From the NCBI GenBank assembly GCA_964035545.1, contig OZ037767.1, forward strand, positions 29,493,628-29,557,627: a stretch of DNA of 64,000 nt, given 5' to 3'. Position numbers and translations under genes: made by a program. Positions 25,399 to 38,800 of the stretch are shown piece after piece (position 1 is the stretch's first letter; every line of letters begins with the position of its first letter). The notes under the pieces are model-generated. The model was not told where the DNA came from, made no database searches, and saw only the letters and a list, made by a program, of their open reading frames with translations. This DNA is from Bugula neritina. Lineage: Eukaryota > Bryozoa > Gymnolaemata > Cheilostomatida > Bugulidae.

Positions 25399-27096
25399 AT
25401 GGCAGAACCTGACAACATACAACAGGTGGTTGATATAGATAATGATGAAGAGTGGCATGTAGATGTACAGACATCTTATAACTTGTAAGTTTAACTTTTA
25501 ATACTTATGTATACCTTATTTATGGTTTAAAACACTCTCACAAGACTAAGAATACATAAGTTATTAATTTACTTGCCAGTTGTAAGCACTACCAGGTTCA
25601 ATGCATTGAGAAAGATATTAGGAATAGGAATACTAGAAAGCTACTGAAATGCCACATAATATATTTATAATTGGCAGCTTTGACTTTTTAGGACTAAAAT
25701 ATATGCTTAATTAACTTGAATTGATGCTACAAGCTTTTGGTAAAAATCAAAATTTTAGTTGATAGAAAGGTTGATAGTTAATATAAAAGATAAGTATTTT
25801 GGAAACCTTCAACCTTTGCAGCTAAATGTACGGATATGAGTAGTATGGCAGTATATACCCAAAATAGCTTCGTTTGTAATCAATAGATCACACATTCTAT
25901 ATAAATGTAAGCAGCGCATAGTTATACATCGCAGCAACTAATACGGAATGTGCAGTAACCTGATTACTCAGTGGAATTCCCAACTTTATATTACTCGTAC
26001 GACTTACTGTCGCATATACTGGATACTATTTATCACATATTTTATTAGTTAACATGCAGACTTTGTAACACAGCTCATAATTATTATGCAAATATGATTG
26101 TATTGTGCCATCCTTATTGCTTCTGCCCAAGCCAGTTGCTTGTTTGACTATACAATACAATACAGACTCTACTACACTACACTGTTACACTGCACTACAC
26201 TGTTACACTGCACTACACTACCCTACACTATACTGTGCTACACTACACTGCACTACACTACACTACACTACACTACACTACACTACACTGTTACACTACA
26301 CTACACTACACTGTTACACTATACTACACTACACTAAACTACACTACACTACACTACACTACACTACACTACACTACACTAAACTACACTACACTACACT
26401 ACACTACACTACGCTATATTACACTACACTACACTACACTACACTACACTACCCTACACTACACTACACTACACTACACTACACTGTTACACTACACTAC
26501 ACTACACTACACTACACTACACTACACTACACTACACTACACTACACTACACTACACTACACTACACTGCACTGCACTGCACTGCACTGCACTACACTAC
26601 ACTGTTACACTATACTACACTACACTAAACTACACTACACTACACTACACTACACTAAACTACACTACACTACACTACACCACATTACACTACACTACAC
26701 TATATTACACTACACTACACTGCACTACACTACACTACACTACACTACACTACACTACACTACACTACACTACACTACACTACACTACACTACACTACAC
26801 TACACTACACTACACTATACTGTGCTACACTACACTACGCTATATTACACTACACTACACTACACTACACTACACTACACTACACTATGTTACACTGCAC
26901 CACCCATATACATAGTAGAACAGTTTCAATATAAAAATAAGACTAAATGTTGACTTTGGTTTTGCTTATATTTTATCTGTTTACTGGTTGCGTTGCATTA
27001 CACAGAACTTAGTTTAGACTTGCAACTATATACATAATATTTCTCTATTGTTTTAGTATAATTTTTACTTCTGGAGTGACCAATAGACTGACATAG
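25399..27096 (+). CDS. Acidic microprotein gene, unit 5 (repeat-filled intron)
   Basis: First exon 25399-25484 (MAEPDNIQQVVDIDNDEEWH and on to SYN, donor TT|GTAAGT). Type A last exon 27057-27096 reads FIIFTSGVTNRLT then TAG, for about 41 residues. The intron is about 1.6 kb, against about 0.4-0.5 kb in units 3 and 4; the gain includes some 730 bp of TACAC pentamer repeat. The unit is followed by the intact GST gene on the opposite strand, as unit 3 is followed by the truncated GST copy. Confidence 0.5.
26165..26893. repeat. (TACAC)n pentanucleotide microsatellite
   Basis: About 730 bp of TACAC/CTACA repeats with scattered variants (TGTTACAC, TATACT, ACTAAAC). The unit length is five, so reading any frame gives a repeating Leu-His-Tyr-Thr-Thr peptide. 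Open frames here are an artefact of the repeat. It lies inside the intron of microprotein unit 5. Confidence 0.97.
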
Positions 27097-28975
27097 TGCC
27101 CAGCTGATGAGATGTACTTTACATTCTAAGTACAGAAACATCAGTTTGTTTTTGTTACAACCTTCCAGCCCTTCAGCATTCATATAAAATTCTTTCAATT
27201 TTGATAGGTTCATATGCAATTAGTTTTGAAATATTGCATCCCTTTTTATATATTCGATATTTATTATAGTGTTTTATTCAGTTTATAATATTATTCTCAC
27301 TCTACTATTTTACAACTTCCTATGGATTATGAAAAAATTGATGGACCTGCTGTAAAGCTGGTGGTGATTTCTATTTCACTTTATTATATCATATTTTATA
27401 TTACATAGTATTAATTATTTCACTTTATTATATCATATTTTGTATTACATAATGTTACTCTTGCTGGTTTATGTAAATCTTTTAAATCAATTAGTATGCT
27501 GGCAACAATCTGCCTTCCATACTATGAATAAAGTAATGCGGATAACAGCAGATAACATGGAGTACAGCAAGAAGTAGCTTTAACTTTACAGGAACACAAT
27601 GTTATATAATTTAATATTATGTACATTTGTAATTTCTATAATTTATAATGTTTGAACTGACTAGTTACATTATATAGCAGATAGTGTTCCTGATTGCATA
27701 TGTTTCTGGAAGTCACTTTTCAATGATTTGGTAATAATTATGTATCCATTATGTATGTTATTTAAATTGTATTTTGTATATGTTATTTGAATGAAGTCTC
27801 AATATTTGTGTCTATATGTATGTTATAATATACAGTTACATAAAATGATTATAAGAATTACAATTAATATGTTTTGTGGCGTAATAATCAGAAAAGTAAT
27901 GATTCTGTAAACACTTTTGTGTATCTTAAGCTAGGGGAGAATACTTTTCAACAACATCATCGAAATTAAAGCTTCAATAAAAGAACCTGAACAAAAGCTT
28001 TTGCTAAAGGCTAAAAGAATATGACAATAAAGACTATTTTGTTCAAATTAACTGCTTATGCTAATTTTTTGATTGATGTAAATCAATATAGCAGAAGCTA
28101 TATTAGCTTAAGGTAAACTTTGCTGCTCTACGTATACTTACACACCATTAAACAAATAATACAGGCATTACTCAGATAGAAAGCATATTGGAAGCTATAT
28201 TCTGAAATTTTATTAGCCATGGAGGTTATACTTTAAAATCGAGATAATGCTATGCTATAAAATATACACCATACAATGACTGTTCAGTATTATACTAATT
28301 TTTAAACATGGTATGACAAATCTCAATCAGATAAAAGCTTTCTATCATCCTCCTGTAGATGAGTAACAATAATCATTTTTTCAATAAATTAGATTTTTAT
28401 GGAAAATAATATATCAATAACAGGCTAAAAGGTTAAAAATAAATTTTCAAAATTGTTTACCCTTCTTTTACAAATGTAGAGTTCAATTTTACTTGAAAAA
28501 TTAATGTTTATAGAGTTATTTAAATTTTAATAAATATGATATATCTGACTTTCTGAAATGTGCTTATGCTACACATTTATTTAATTATAGATAAGAATTA
28601 TATTATGTGCTAACTTGTATAGACTATGGAATGTATAATTAGATGTAATATTTTTGCAACTGAAATTTATTGAGCGCCAGCATATAATAATATATCGAAT
28701 GTGGTCTATTAAAATATACTTTTTTTATTTTTTTCAGCGGTTTTCATTATGCTTTTATAGTAAGAAAAAAACTAAAATATTATGGCAAATTGTTTTTAAA
28801 AATTGGCTGAATAGAAAGTTAATTTACATAGCTTGTAAATTTAATTATGATCAACTCACCTTATTTGAAGGTGCTATATAACAGTGTAATATGCTTATAC
28901 ACTCAGTTAAGGTGTATACATTATTTAGTTTGTCATATAAATTTAATAGACCATCAACATACTTAAAATATGCAT

Positions 28976-30500
28976 CTACAGCCCATGGAACTGAGAAGGA
29001 GGTCTGCTCTCCAAGTACGACTTGATCTTTTCATTAGAAGTGAACTTTGCAGCAAACTCAGTGGTCCAAGGAGTGAAGTCCATGATGTCAGGGAAGGGAA
29101 CTCTACATAACTCTAGACCTGTGTATAACCAGATGTCTGCCAAACCTATCTGTAAAGGGGAGGCAATTACTATAACAACGCTGTGTTATAAATATTGTAT
29201 GTGTATGTGGCCTTTTAATTAATTAGGTTTTATAAATTTAAGTTTCAAGAGCACTTATTGTGAAGGTTTTGACTAGAAATTACAAGAATATAAAGTAATA
29301 AAATAACAAAGTTAATTTACCATCTATATAGCAGTCTACTGACATTTTGAATAGCAGAAGTATATGATTATATAATTAGAAAAACCCTTATCCATGCAAT
29401 CAATAAATTTATGGCCTTATAATATGTTTTAACTTTTCAGTATTATAATACTACAAAACCTGTTTATCATGAAAGAAAGCAATGAAATATAAGTGATACT
29501 CTCTATTGTTGTGACTTACCTCATCTGACACTATATACTCTTTGCCTTCCTTCTCAGCTATAGATTGTATGTAAAGCAACCTTTTTTTTATGTACTCTTT
29601 GACTTCCTCTTTTACTTCAGCAAAGTTCTCTGGCTCAGGAACACCAAATAGTACATGCTTGTAGATATTCTGACCGTTGTAGTTTATAAACTCCATGGTT
29701 ACTTCTACAACCAAATCGTGAATTGTCTCCTCTCTCAGATTGTCTCCCATTAAACCTGTGTATATGTATTACAGACTAGTTGCTAAAGAATGTTACATAA
29801 GAGTTATGTTGTAGAAACATTGAAGTTTAGTTTATACAACACATGACAAATTATGATTGCGAAATAAGCATTACGTTAATTGGAAATAAACATGATATAT
29901 ATGCTTGTATTGCATGGGATCTTTTATACACAGCAAAAACTGTTTATTTAAAACATGCAAGTATTTTTACTGGGTTTGGTGACAGGTAGCTTTTTAGAAA
30001 ACCATTAAACTGTAGGTTATCACTTTTTGTTTTAGTTTCATATTTATATTTTAATTCTCATATAGTTTAGGCAACAAAGATATTATTTGCATCAGCATGA
30101 AAATCTTATAATGGACAGACATAACAAAGAAGGAAAGGAAATAGAAAGAAAAACAGCTCAGAGCAGTGCGAACTTAGCTGATAGTTTTTTATTTAATGAA
30201 AAGTGATGTATAATTTTACCAGCTGTTATATTAAAGAAAGAATTCAGATTGTGATTTGCTGATATATTATTTTGCTTGTAAGTCTAAAGTACTATAATAC
30301 TATCAGATGGCTGTGTTGACATGCTAGCACATCCTGTGTAGATGACGCAATTGTTATGATGCACGTAATTTACCCAGTTTTTTAGCCACATATCTCGCTA
30401 TAACATTAGACTGACAGAACACCCCATCCTCTGTGAAAAGTACTGGGAGTTGTCCCAACGCAACAGGGTTCTCTAAAACAGTATGGAGAAATTATATTTG

Positions 30501-30590
<90 letters not shown>

Positions 30591-31068
30591 CCTCTACTGC
30601 ACAGAATAGAGCAGCATATCACATATCACGCCACGGGTACTATATTTTGGTAAACTTTTCTAATGCTACTGATTGGCCATAGCTCACGCCTGCAAATAAT
30701 TCTGGCCAGTTACATCGCACCACGTTGCCCCATCTCAGCAAAATAAAGCCTTGACAATCATATTCAGTTTACAACACTAATACATGGTCTGGTTGTGTAT
30801 AGTTAATCGCAATTACTATCTTGTAGCTCATGCAAACAGCACAAAACAAAATGACTCCGTAACCAGCTTTCACGACACTTGTTGAGGACAACTGTTAGTA
30901 ACATGCATATTTTATACTAATAACCAACTTACCACGTCTTTCTTGAGGCCATTTCTCATCTGTAGTTCGAGTATCATTGAATTCTTTTCCAGCCATCACA
31001 TACAACATCCTAATAGCTTCAGCTCTTCCTCGAGATGAGAAGTACAGGAGAGTGTCTTGTGCAGCCAT
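28976..31068 (-). CDS. Glutathione S-transferase, sigma-like
   Basis: Four exons: 30933-31068, 30374-30472, 29520-29755 and 28976-29149, all with AG/GT sites and matching phases, total 214 residues plus stop. N-terminal thioredoxin-like half: LLYFSSRGRAEAIRMLYVMA holds the likely catalytic Tyr9 and the RGRAE motif typical of sigma/alpha-like GSTs. LPVLFTEDGVFCQSNVIARY is the glutathione-binding Pro and Gln-Ser segment. The helical C-terminal half starts GLMGDNLREE and ends PPSQFHGL. The expected role is cytosolic glutathione conjugation or prostaglandin/peroxide metabolism; in some molluscs relatives became S-crystallins. The class call rests on motifs only. A truncated copy lies at 15168-16098. 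Confidence 0.88.
30502..30585. repeat. (TA)n microsatellite
   Basis: Uninterrupted TA repeat of about 42 units in the first intron of the GST gene. Confidence 0.98.
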
Positions 31069-32872
31069 GTTTTAGTAGCGACTGTTGCAGGCTACCAGCT
31101 ACTGTGAAGTGATAACAAGTTAATGTAAACATAGTGATGAGATAACTTGACATGTGAATGACAGTGCCAGCATAACTGATAAGCTAAACAAGCAGGTAAA
31201 ATACTGAATTTGCTTATTTAGCTTTGTGGTGTGAGTGTAGACATGTAGCTGAAACTATGGTAGCTTGCCAAGTTTTTTCATAATTCCAAAGTTTATGGGT
31301 TGATCCAAACAACTGTAGAAGTTCGCCTATATATCTATCTCTACTACTGCTGCTGTTGTTACTGCTTCTGCTGGTGCTGCTGCTGCTACTGCTGTTGCTG
31401 GTACTACTGCTGCTACTACTACTGCTGCTATTACTGGTACTATTGTTGCTGTTACTACTGCTACTGGTACTACTGTTGCTGTTGCTGCAACGTTGCTGCG
31501 CAACAGTATATCATAATAGTATACTGCTCTGCTATTATATTACAGTAGTTATGATTAGCCACCCAGCATTCACTTATTAATGCATCAGCTGCCCTGAGAT
31601 TAAGAGGCTCACAGCCTTGATGTTGAGAATGAAGACCAGCTGATGGAGCTCAATTTTAAATTAAATTTTTAGCCTTGGATTCTTTGAACTACTGATCCAC
31701 ACCTAATTAGGATCTAATAATATTTGAGTATCCTTTGCCAAGTTTGCCAGTTATAGTGACTTATAGGTTACAATCTAATCCCAAGAGTATTCCGGCAATT
31801 TTAGAAAAGGAAGGTATACAAGGAAGAAAAGATTGTTAGAAGAAAAGCTTTATTATATATGTAATTAGCCTTCTTTAGTTGTTTTATTATTAATATAACT
31901 CTGTAGCTTTCATATACTGTATATCAATTATTTTCTAGTTCACTTCTTGTTCTACTCATCTATATGGTCATATATATCATTAATTTTTATCAACTAAAAT
32001 ATACTAATAATACATATACTAATAATACATATACTAATAATACATATAAATAATTTATTTTTATCGATTAAAATATATTCATGACCTGCCAATAGATTTT
32101 TTCCCAACAAAACTATCATGTAAATAGGCCACATTTTTAACAAAAAATAAACTTTGAGTGAAAGCAGAACAGTGTATAATTCTATATCGGTGACAACGTA
32201 AGTGAACTAGACTTTTAGTGATTTAAAATGAAATTTTATTATTTTGTTCGCAGACAAAAAATTCTTGTTTTTTAAACATAAATATACAGAATGTTAAATT
32301 TAGGCAACATTAAAATTTGTTGAGATTTCAGACTAAATTAACATCTATATAATCTACGTCAGCTTATAGAAGCTAAAAACTAAAACTGGAAGATACAGCA
32401 CATTAAACATAGTATTATAGCTGCCACAGACTTCATAAACTTTTAATTATAGCTTTAACAAAAATTGTAATTGTTTATGTATGGCTTGCGTAAAAACAGC
32501 TATATTTAGATTTAAATGTTTTGCAAAAAGAAATTAAAAACCAACTTGCCAATAAATAAGCTAAAAAGCATGATTTTCAAAATCAAACTAATGAAATACA
32601 ATATGCATAAAAATGTTATTATATAATAATAAATACAGAATCGCAAATTATTAGGACTATTTTAAATAAGTATAAAATAATGAGTCATGTTTTACACACA
32701 AGTGTATCCATAAATTATAGTCAATAATAACTATTTGGCACAATAGATTCAAACACATGTTTAAATATCTGTTACATTGAGCAAATTTAAATAGAAGACA
32801 AAACATGCCACTAGTGGTGATAACTAAATGAATGACCCTGTGAAATATAAATTAAGGTTCCTCATTGGTTGA
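31069..32872. other. Intergenic region between GST and large gene
   Basis: No protein gene is seen. It contains the upstream region of the GST gene and must also hold the 3' UTR of the large minus-strand gene. A trinucleotide repeat lies at 31345-31497. Confidence 0.5.
31345..31497. repeat. (CTG/CTA)n-type trinucleotide tract
   Basis: About 150 bp of mixed CTG, CTA, TTG and GTA triplets. Both poly-Leu and Cys/Tyr-rich open frames result from it. It lies about 0.3 kb upstream of the GST start. Confidence 0.9.
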
Positions 32873-35800
32873 CTAACATTCCACCATCAATGTGTTAAGA
32901 TGTTGCCTATAGGCTGAGGTGAGCTGGTCTGAGCCACTAATACACTGTCTTACATTGTAGTTCCCTTCTGTTGAGGATTGTCTTTCAGTAGAGAGCCACG
33001 CATCTTGGGCTATGTAGGTAACCGCAGGGACACAGTACTGGGCTATACTGTAGTTCTCCGGGTCTGAGGAGTTACACACCCAAACAGGAAGTAGTAGTTT
33101 AGCATAGTGATGAGGATAGCCATGGCAACCGTCAACAACAGCTAACTCATCATAGGTTATTGTGTATAGAGCGCCCTCTGTAGAGGAGTAGGCATTTGCT
33201 TCTATATTAGCAAACAGGCCGGCTTCTTTATCTATGCCTGGGATTACAGAAACAAATATAATATTTTTTATTAAACAGCCATAAATTTAATGTAATATAG
33301 AATTAATAGTACCATTATAGCACACACATATATAAATAACATTGTTATAACCTCTATATATAATAATTATATTATAATTATATTATAAAGATGATCATAC
33401 ATCTTCAAACTTACAACACTTATAACACACATATAAACAACATTGCTATAACAAATATGTATATATGTATTATAATTATATTATTGCATTATATTATAAC
33501 TATATTATATACATGATCACACATACTCAAACTTACCAGCTTTATTAAATGTCAGTTGAAACCCAAACAGCAGAGCCCAACGCTTTTCTTCAACTTTTCT
33601 TCTCAATAAAGCTGAAAACCTAATAATCAAATAACACACTACTCAATGCATTGTTACAGTAACACATTACTCAAAAGCATTGTTGATACAGTGTAAACAT
33701 TGTTATATGTTACAACAATACTATTTTCTAAATATTTAACAATCAATTAATCAAATCTTAACAAGCAAATATGACACTTGATTGGTTATAAAAAATAACT
33801 GACATTAATTGTATAAGTAGGTAATGCTAACAGCCATTGTAAACCCTAAGTTGGCTTTGTTGGGTAAATACGATATGCATAACAATGTTTCTGTCCTTTT
33901 ATTACAAGTTGAAGTGCCTGCAACATTTTTATAGCAGAAGAACACTTGAAATTTATTTCTTACGTTCATCAGGAATATTAATTCCATGATAAAAAAGAAG
34001 AAACAATTATTATACTAGGGCATCACACAAGGTTAGATAATTCCAAATCACTATTTTCTACTCCATATATTGTAAAATATATTTTTACAGTAGAAGCGGC
34101 TAAGTTATAGCTTTCTCCCAGTACATAAATGCCTAACCACATGGTAGTAAAGTATCACAACAGCATGTGTACTTGGTAATGAAAACTCTAAAAGATAAAC
34201 TCTCAATATTTATTCCAGTAGCAGATGTAAAGTGTAGATATTGCCACAGTTTTATGCATATATTTAATTCTAGCCCTAGCTCTGTGTAGGTATAGCTAGT
34301 AAAAGTTGTGTGGACTCATATACTTTACCTGCTCAATTTCATGTCTGCATCATATGCAAAGTAGAAGACAGAGCCCTCTGGTGGGAGAGCATTGATCCTG
34401 AAGCAGCTGGGTGCCACCGGAGAAATGGGTTCCACAACACCTTCGTTGTGCTGCCTGGAGTTCATAGGTTTGGTTGTTCCTTCCACAGCAACTGGAAGAC
34501 TATAAAAACAAAATTTCAACAGTTTTCAATCAAAAATTGAAACTAATAACATAAAAAACATTAAATGAAAATACGATTTGAAGGAAAATAGTAATAAAAG
34601 TTGATATACTATGGAAAACAATTTGTTTGTTAAGAAATGAATTCATTATGACATTTAATTAGGTTTTTGTTTCACATAATTGTGACTAGAAACACACGCA
34701 AATCTTTAGAAACTAAAGATGAGTCAGTGACTGACCTGTCAGAAGGTAGGGCAGACAACTCCAACACCTGAAAATACAGATAGTTTTAGAAGGAGCCAAC
34801 ATTCATTACAAACTTTGCAATGTGATAAACTATGATGAAAACAATAGGTTGACCCATACTGAAAATATTTAGTATTCAATAATATCAAATAACATTGAAC
34901 ACTTATGACCTATTGAAACATTTTTCTAGAAAGAAAAAAATACTTGAATTTTGAAAGTAGAAGCTCTGTAGAAGATATCAAAGCATATGGAAACTCTAAA
35001 TACTATGATCTAATAATATTTGTGCCTAACAAATTCGATTGTAATAAAATATCTTTACAAAGGGAAAGCAGAAAAGATAACCATATTGCGGTGCAAACAA
35101 TCAAAATATAAAGGAAGGTATGGCCAAGTATATTCAACTTTTATCTTCACACATTATAAATAGTCCGCAAAGATAAACATTGAATAGCCAAAGAAAAATC
35201 ACAATTCAAATTATTTTAGTTACAAACATTTACAAGCAACAATCAAAGGTATTGATATTTTATTGGTTTAACTTCCGTCCAGGGGGATACCTTATCGGAC
35301 TCTGGCATATAGTCTACTAGAGTCTCCAAAAAGCATTTCCTGTCAGAAATGACGAACTCTAACTCAGAAATTGGAGAGTCCAGTCCCGGGGTGTGACAAT
35401 CCTCGTGAGTACACAGCAGGTCAAGTGGCAAAAGCAGAGGAGTGGGTGGAGGATTGTCGGGTGTGAACTCACAATCATTTTGATCAGAGTTGACAGCTAC
35501 ACAGGAAGAAGCTGTCTGCTGCTCGGATTCAAGTTCGGGAGAAATAGAAGATGGGGTGGGCTAGAAAAGGGTGAAACAGAATGCGTGCGTTCAAGAAAAA
35601 AACTACAAGCTAAGCAACAAATATTGAAAATAATACAAAGCTTTACACTCAAATTTTGGAAATTGATTGATCTTAACTTCAAATCAGAACATGAAGTGAA
35701 AACAATAAATTTATAATCAAATAAATCAGATCAAATGCCTTTCTGTCAATAGAAAAGATGTATGGGTGCTGAATCAGTGAAATCTGATAAATTGGACAAG

Positions 35801-38800
35801 TGCAGAGCGTCTTATGCTATACTATTTACAGCATGCTCTGTATTTATATTCATGCAAAAGAAGTATAGGTTCAACAAATGAAAAGAAATTTATGGAAAAT
35901 AATATAACAACTTGGAAGTTCTAAAGCTAACAAATTATAGCATAATTAATTTCACAAGTTTTGAGAGAAGGCATGTGAGGGATGCTTCTGATACCATACA
36001 TCCATGTGTTCAACTAGGTGAGTAAACCAAGTATATAATAGTAAGTTATAATAATTCTGAACAACTAAAATACAAAGTACCAGCTAACGAATTAGCTTTA
36101 AACTGTTTCATCATCAATTAAAATATAGTCACATAAAGTGCTAAGTTTAGCCTTGGAGCTTACCTTGAGTTTTGTAGGCTGAGGAGGGTAGATCTGCCGT
36201 ACCAAAGTTTTAGTGGTTAAATATTCACTAATTTGCCCGTGTATGCCATACACAGAGTATTTTGAAGCTGATTCTTTCATTTGATCATCTTCATCCTGCA
36301 TACACATAATAAGGAATATTTAATAATAACAATACAATCAACAATCAAGTCTATTGTTGTACGTATTTTACTCGATTTACTATTTTATAAAGATGTATTA
36401 TTATGTAAAAATAGATATGCTTGTATTATGTAAAACTAGGCACTATAAAAAGCTCATAAACTTTACAACTCAAATAGGCATTGAGACATGTGTCAAGTTG
36501 TCAAGTCATTCTACTTGAGTTCATTTTGTAAAGTTACTTTTACATTTTCTGAGAGTTTTCTCATCCTACATATTATATTATAATATATTATATGTTTCTA
36601 GCTCCAAATGCAGAGAGAAGTGTTTGTAGTTTAAATTCAACGAGTGTTAAACTTTTCTAATGAAAACATATTCTAGGCAGACAATAAAGAGATTTTTAAA
36701 TCTCTTCTCATTTATTGTGTATTATATACTAAGGACAATTTTTCTATAATCCTCACTTCATTTTCATTGAAAGAGTCAAGATAGAGTGTCAGCTCTTTGC
36801 TGTTGTCTACAATTTCAATAGTCTGTGTGCTGCCTGATGATTGGCTGATGTCATGTGAAACTGATGCCGGTTTGTCATCTTGCAGCTCATTGGCTGGAGA
36901 GAAATAATGACATTCTTCCACTTCCTCAGCGAATTTCACTTCCTAATACAAATTATTTTGAAATACACAGTAATTACACCGGAATCTTATCATTTCCTAT
37001 GTAATGAAATAGTAGAAGTAAAAGATTTCTCGCATTACAATATGCTAAATTAATATACATTTGTAAGGAAAACCTGGAAGTAGCTATCTGATGAAAGAAA
37101 TTCTTTTTTTATTATTCATAAATTTTAATATAAATTCGAGCTTTTATATCTGTCATTTCATAAAATTGAGTGGCTGAGATTGAATTCAGCTGTGTACATT
37201 AGTAGTTTAAACATGATATAAAAGTTTACAAATGATTTAATTATAGTTTACTCGAAACTCAAAAAGTGTTGTTTAATCTGAGGCATTATTTTATTAGTTG
37301 CCAAAAAGAGGTGCTCCAACCTTGTTCAAAACTTCTACGGATCTTGGAGAGCTGATTGGCTGATCCCAGTCACATGACTTATCAAGGTCATTCAAACTGT
37401 AAGAATGTCTGAGCATGTTACAAGCATCGTTTATCATGGACTCCAAGGAGAGAAATCCGACTGGAAACATAACATAAAACATATTTTACACAAAACTGTC
37501 AAAAAAATTTACTTCAAATCACATTGAACTATACATATAGTCAGAAGGCACACCATCACACATCCACAAGCATTTATGTTATAATCACACAGATGATAAG
37601 TAAATAGGTCACAATTATATAGGTCACAAGTAAATAGGTCACAGTTACATATAGCTCACAAGTACATATAGGTCACAGCCATATGTAGATTACAAGAATT
37701 ATTTAGGTCACAAGTATCTAGGTCGCAGGTATTCAGAACCGTTACCTGTAATAAAAGTACTGTGTGCATCTAGAACATTCTGCTGGTGAGTTTCTTTCTG
37801 GGGAAGTCTTTTCACAGACTGACTCTGCCGAAGATCAGGTTTTATTGTAGGTCTATTAATATGTTCTTTTGAAAGTTCAATTGTTGCTTTATTAGTGTTT
37901 TCTTCATTAGTAGCTTTTGAGCCACTGGATTTAGTAGTTAGAGGTTTAGAATGTGACACAGTCGTTAACTGAGGAGAGTGACTCATAGACTGAGATGAGT
38001 CATTGAGTGACTGAGGCACAGAGTCACATGTTAGGCCTTTTGCTGATTGTTGCAATGAAGAAACTTGAATATTTTCTTGAAGACCTAACTTGGCTTGATT
38101 TATGGTTCCCCCTGATTGATTGTGATGCTAAAAAACAAATCTGAGTTTTTATCAAAATCGAAAACAGTTAAAATAACATTAAATACAAGCAAAGGTTGCT
38201 TTAAAAACCTACAAAGCTTAAAAAGAAATAAAACATGTAAATACACAATTTTGTTGTTTTCTTACACTTATTAATACAAATAACATATTATATATTATCT
38301 ATGTACCAAAAATAATTTATCATTAAAATTTCAGCAAACAGGAAAGACAAACTACAGTGAAATTGTCTTTCCATGTATAAATGCCAATCTATCAATGAAA
38401 CCTACTGTTTCAGGAGTAGAGTTCTTAGTTTGAGAATTGTTTACAGTTGCCGTGACGTTATGTAATGGTTGTGAATTCCGATCATTCCTGTGTTTATCAT
38501 CGCTATTATCATCATCTTTATCTGAGTTATTTGTCTCCATAAACTTTCGGCAACCTTTAACAGTAAACAGAAGGTGCAACATAATTCATTTAACAGTCAC
38601 TTCACATTCACAGCAACAAATAACTTTACAAAAATAGTTTAATTTACAAACATCAAATTATTTGAATTTTACATCAACACAGTAGCACTATATCAAAACA
38701 GTTAACGAATATAGATTGCATATAATTAAAAATTGACACAAATTCTCAAAGCAAACTGCTGCATTGACTTCTATGCTTGTTATAGTAATAGAACAAAATC

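Noticed and set aside
26105-26953. Long open frames of repeating Leu-His-Tyr-Thr-Thr
   Set aside because: They are read-through of a TACAC pentamer microsatellite; overlapping frames give the same peptide and nothing else supports a gene.
31300-31580. Poly-Leu and Cys/Tyr-rich open frames
   Set aside because: Translation of a CTG/CTA-type triplet repeat upstream of the GST gene.
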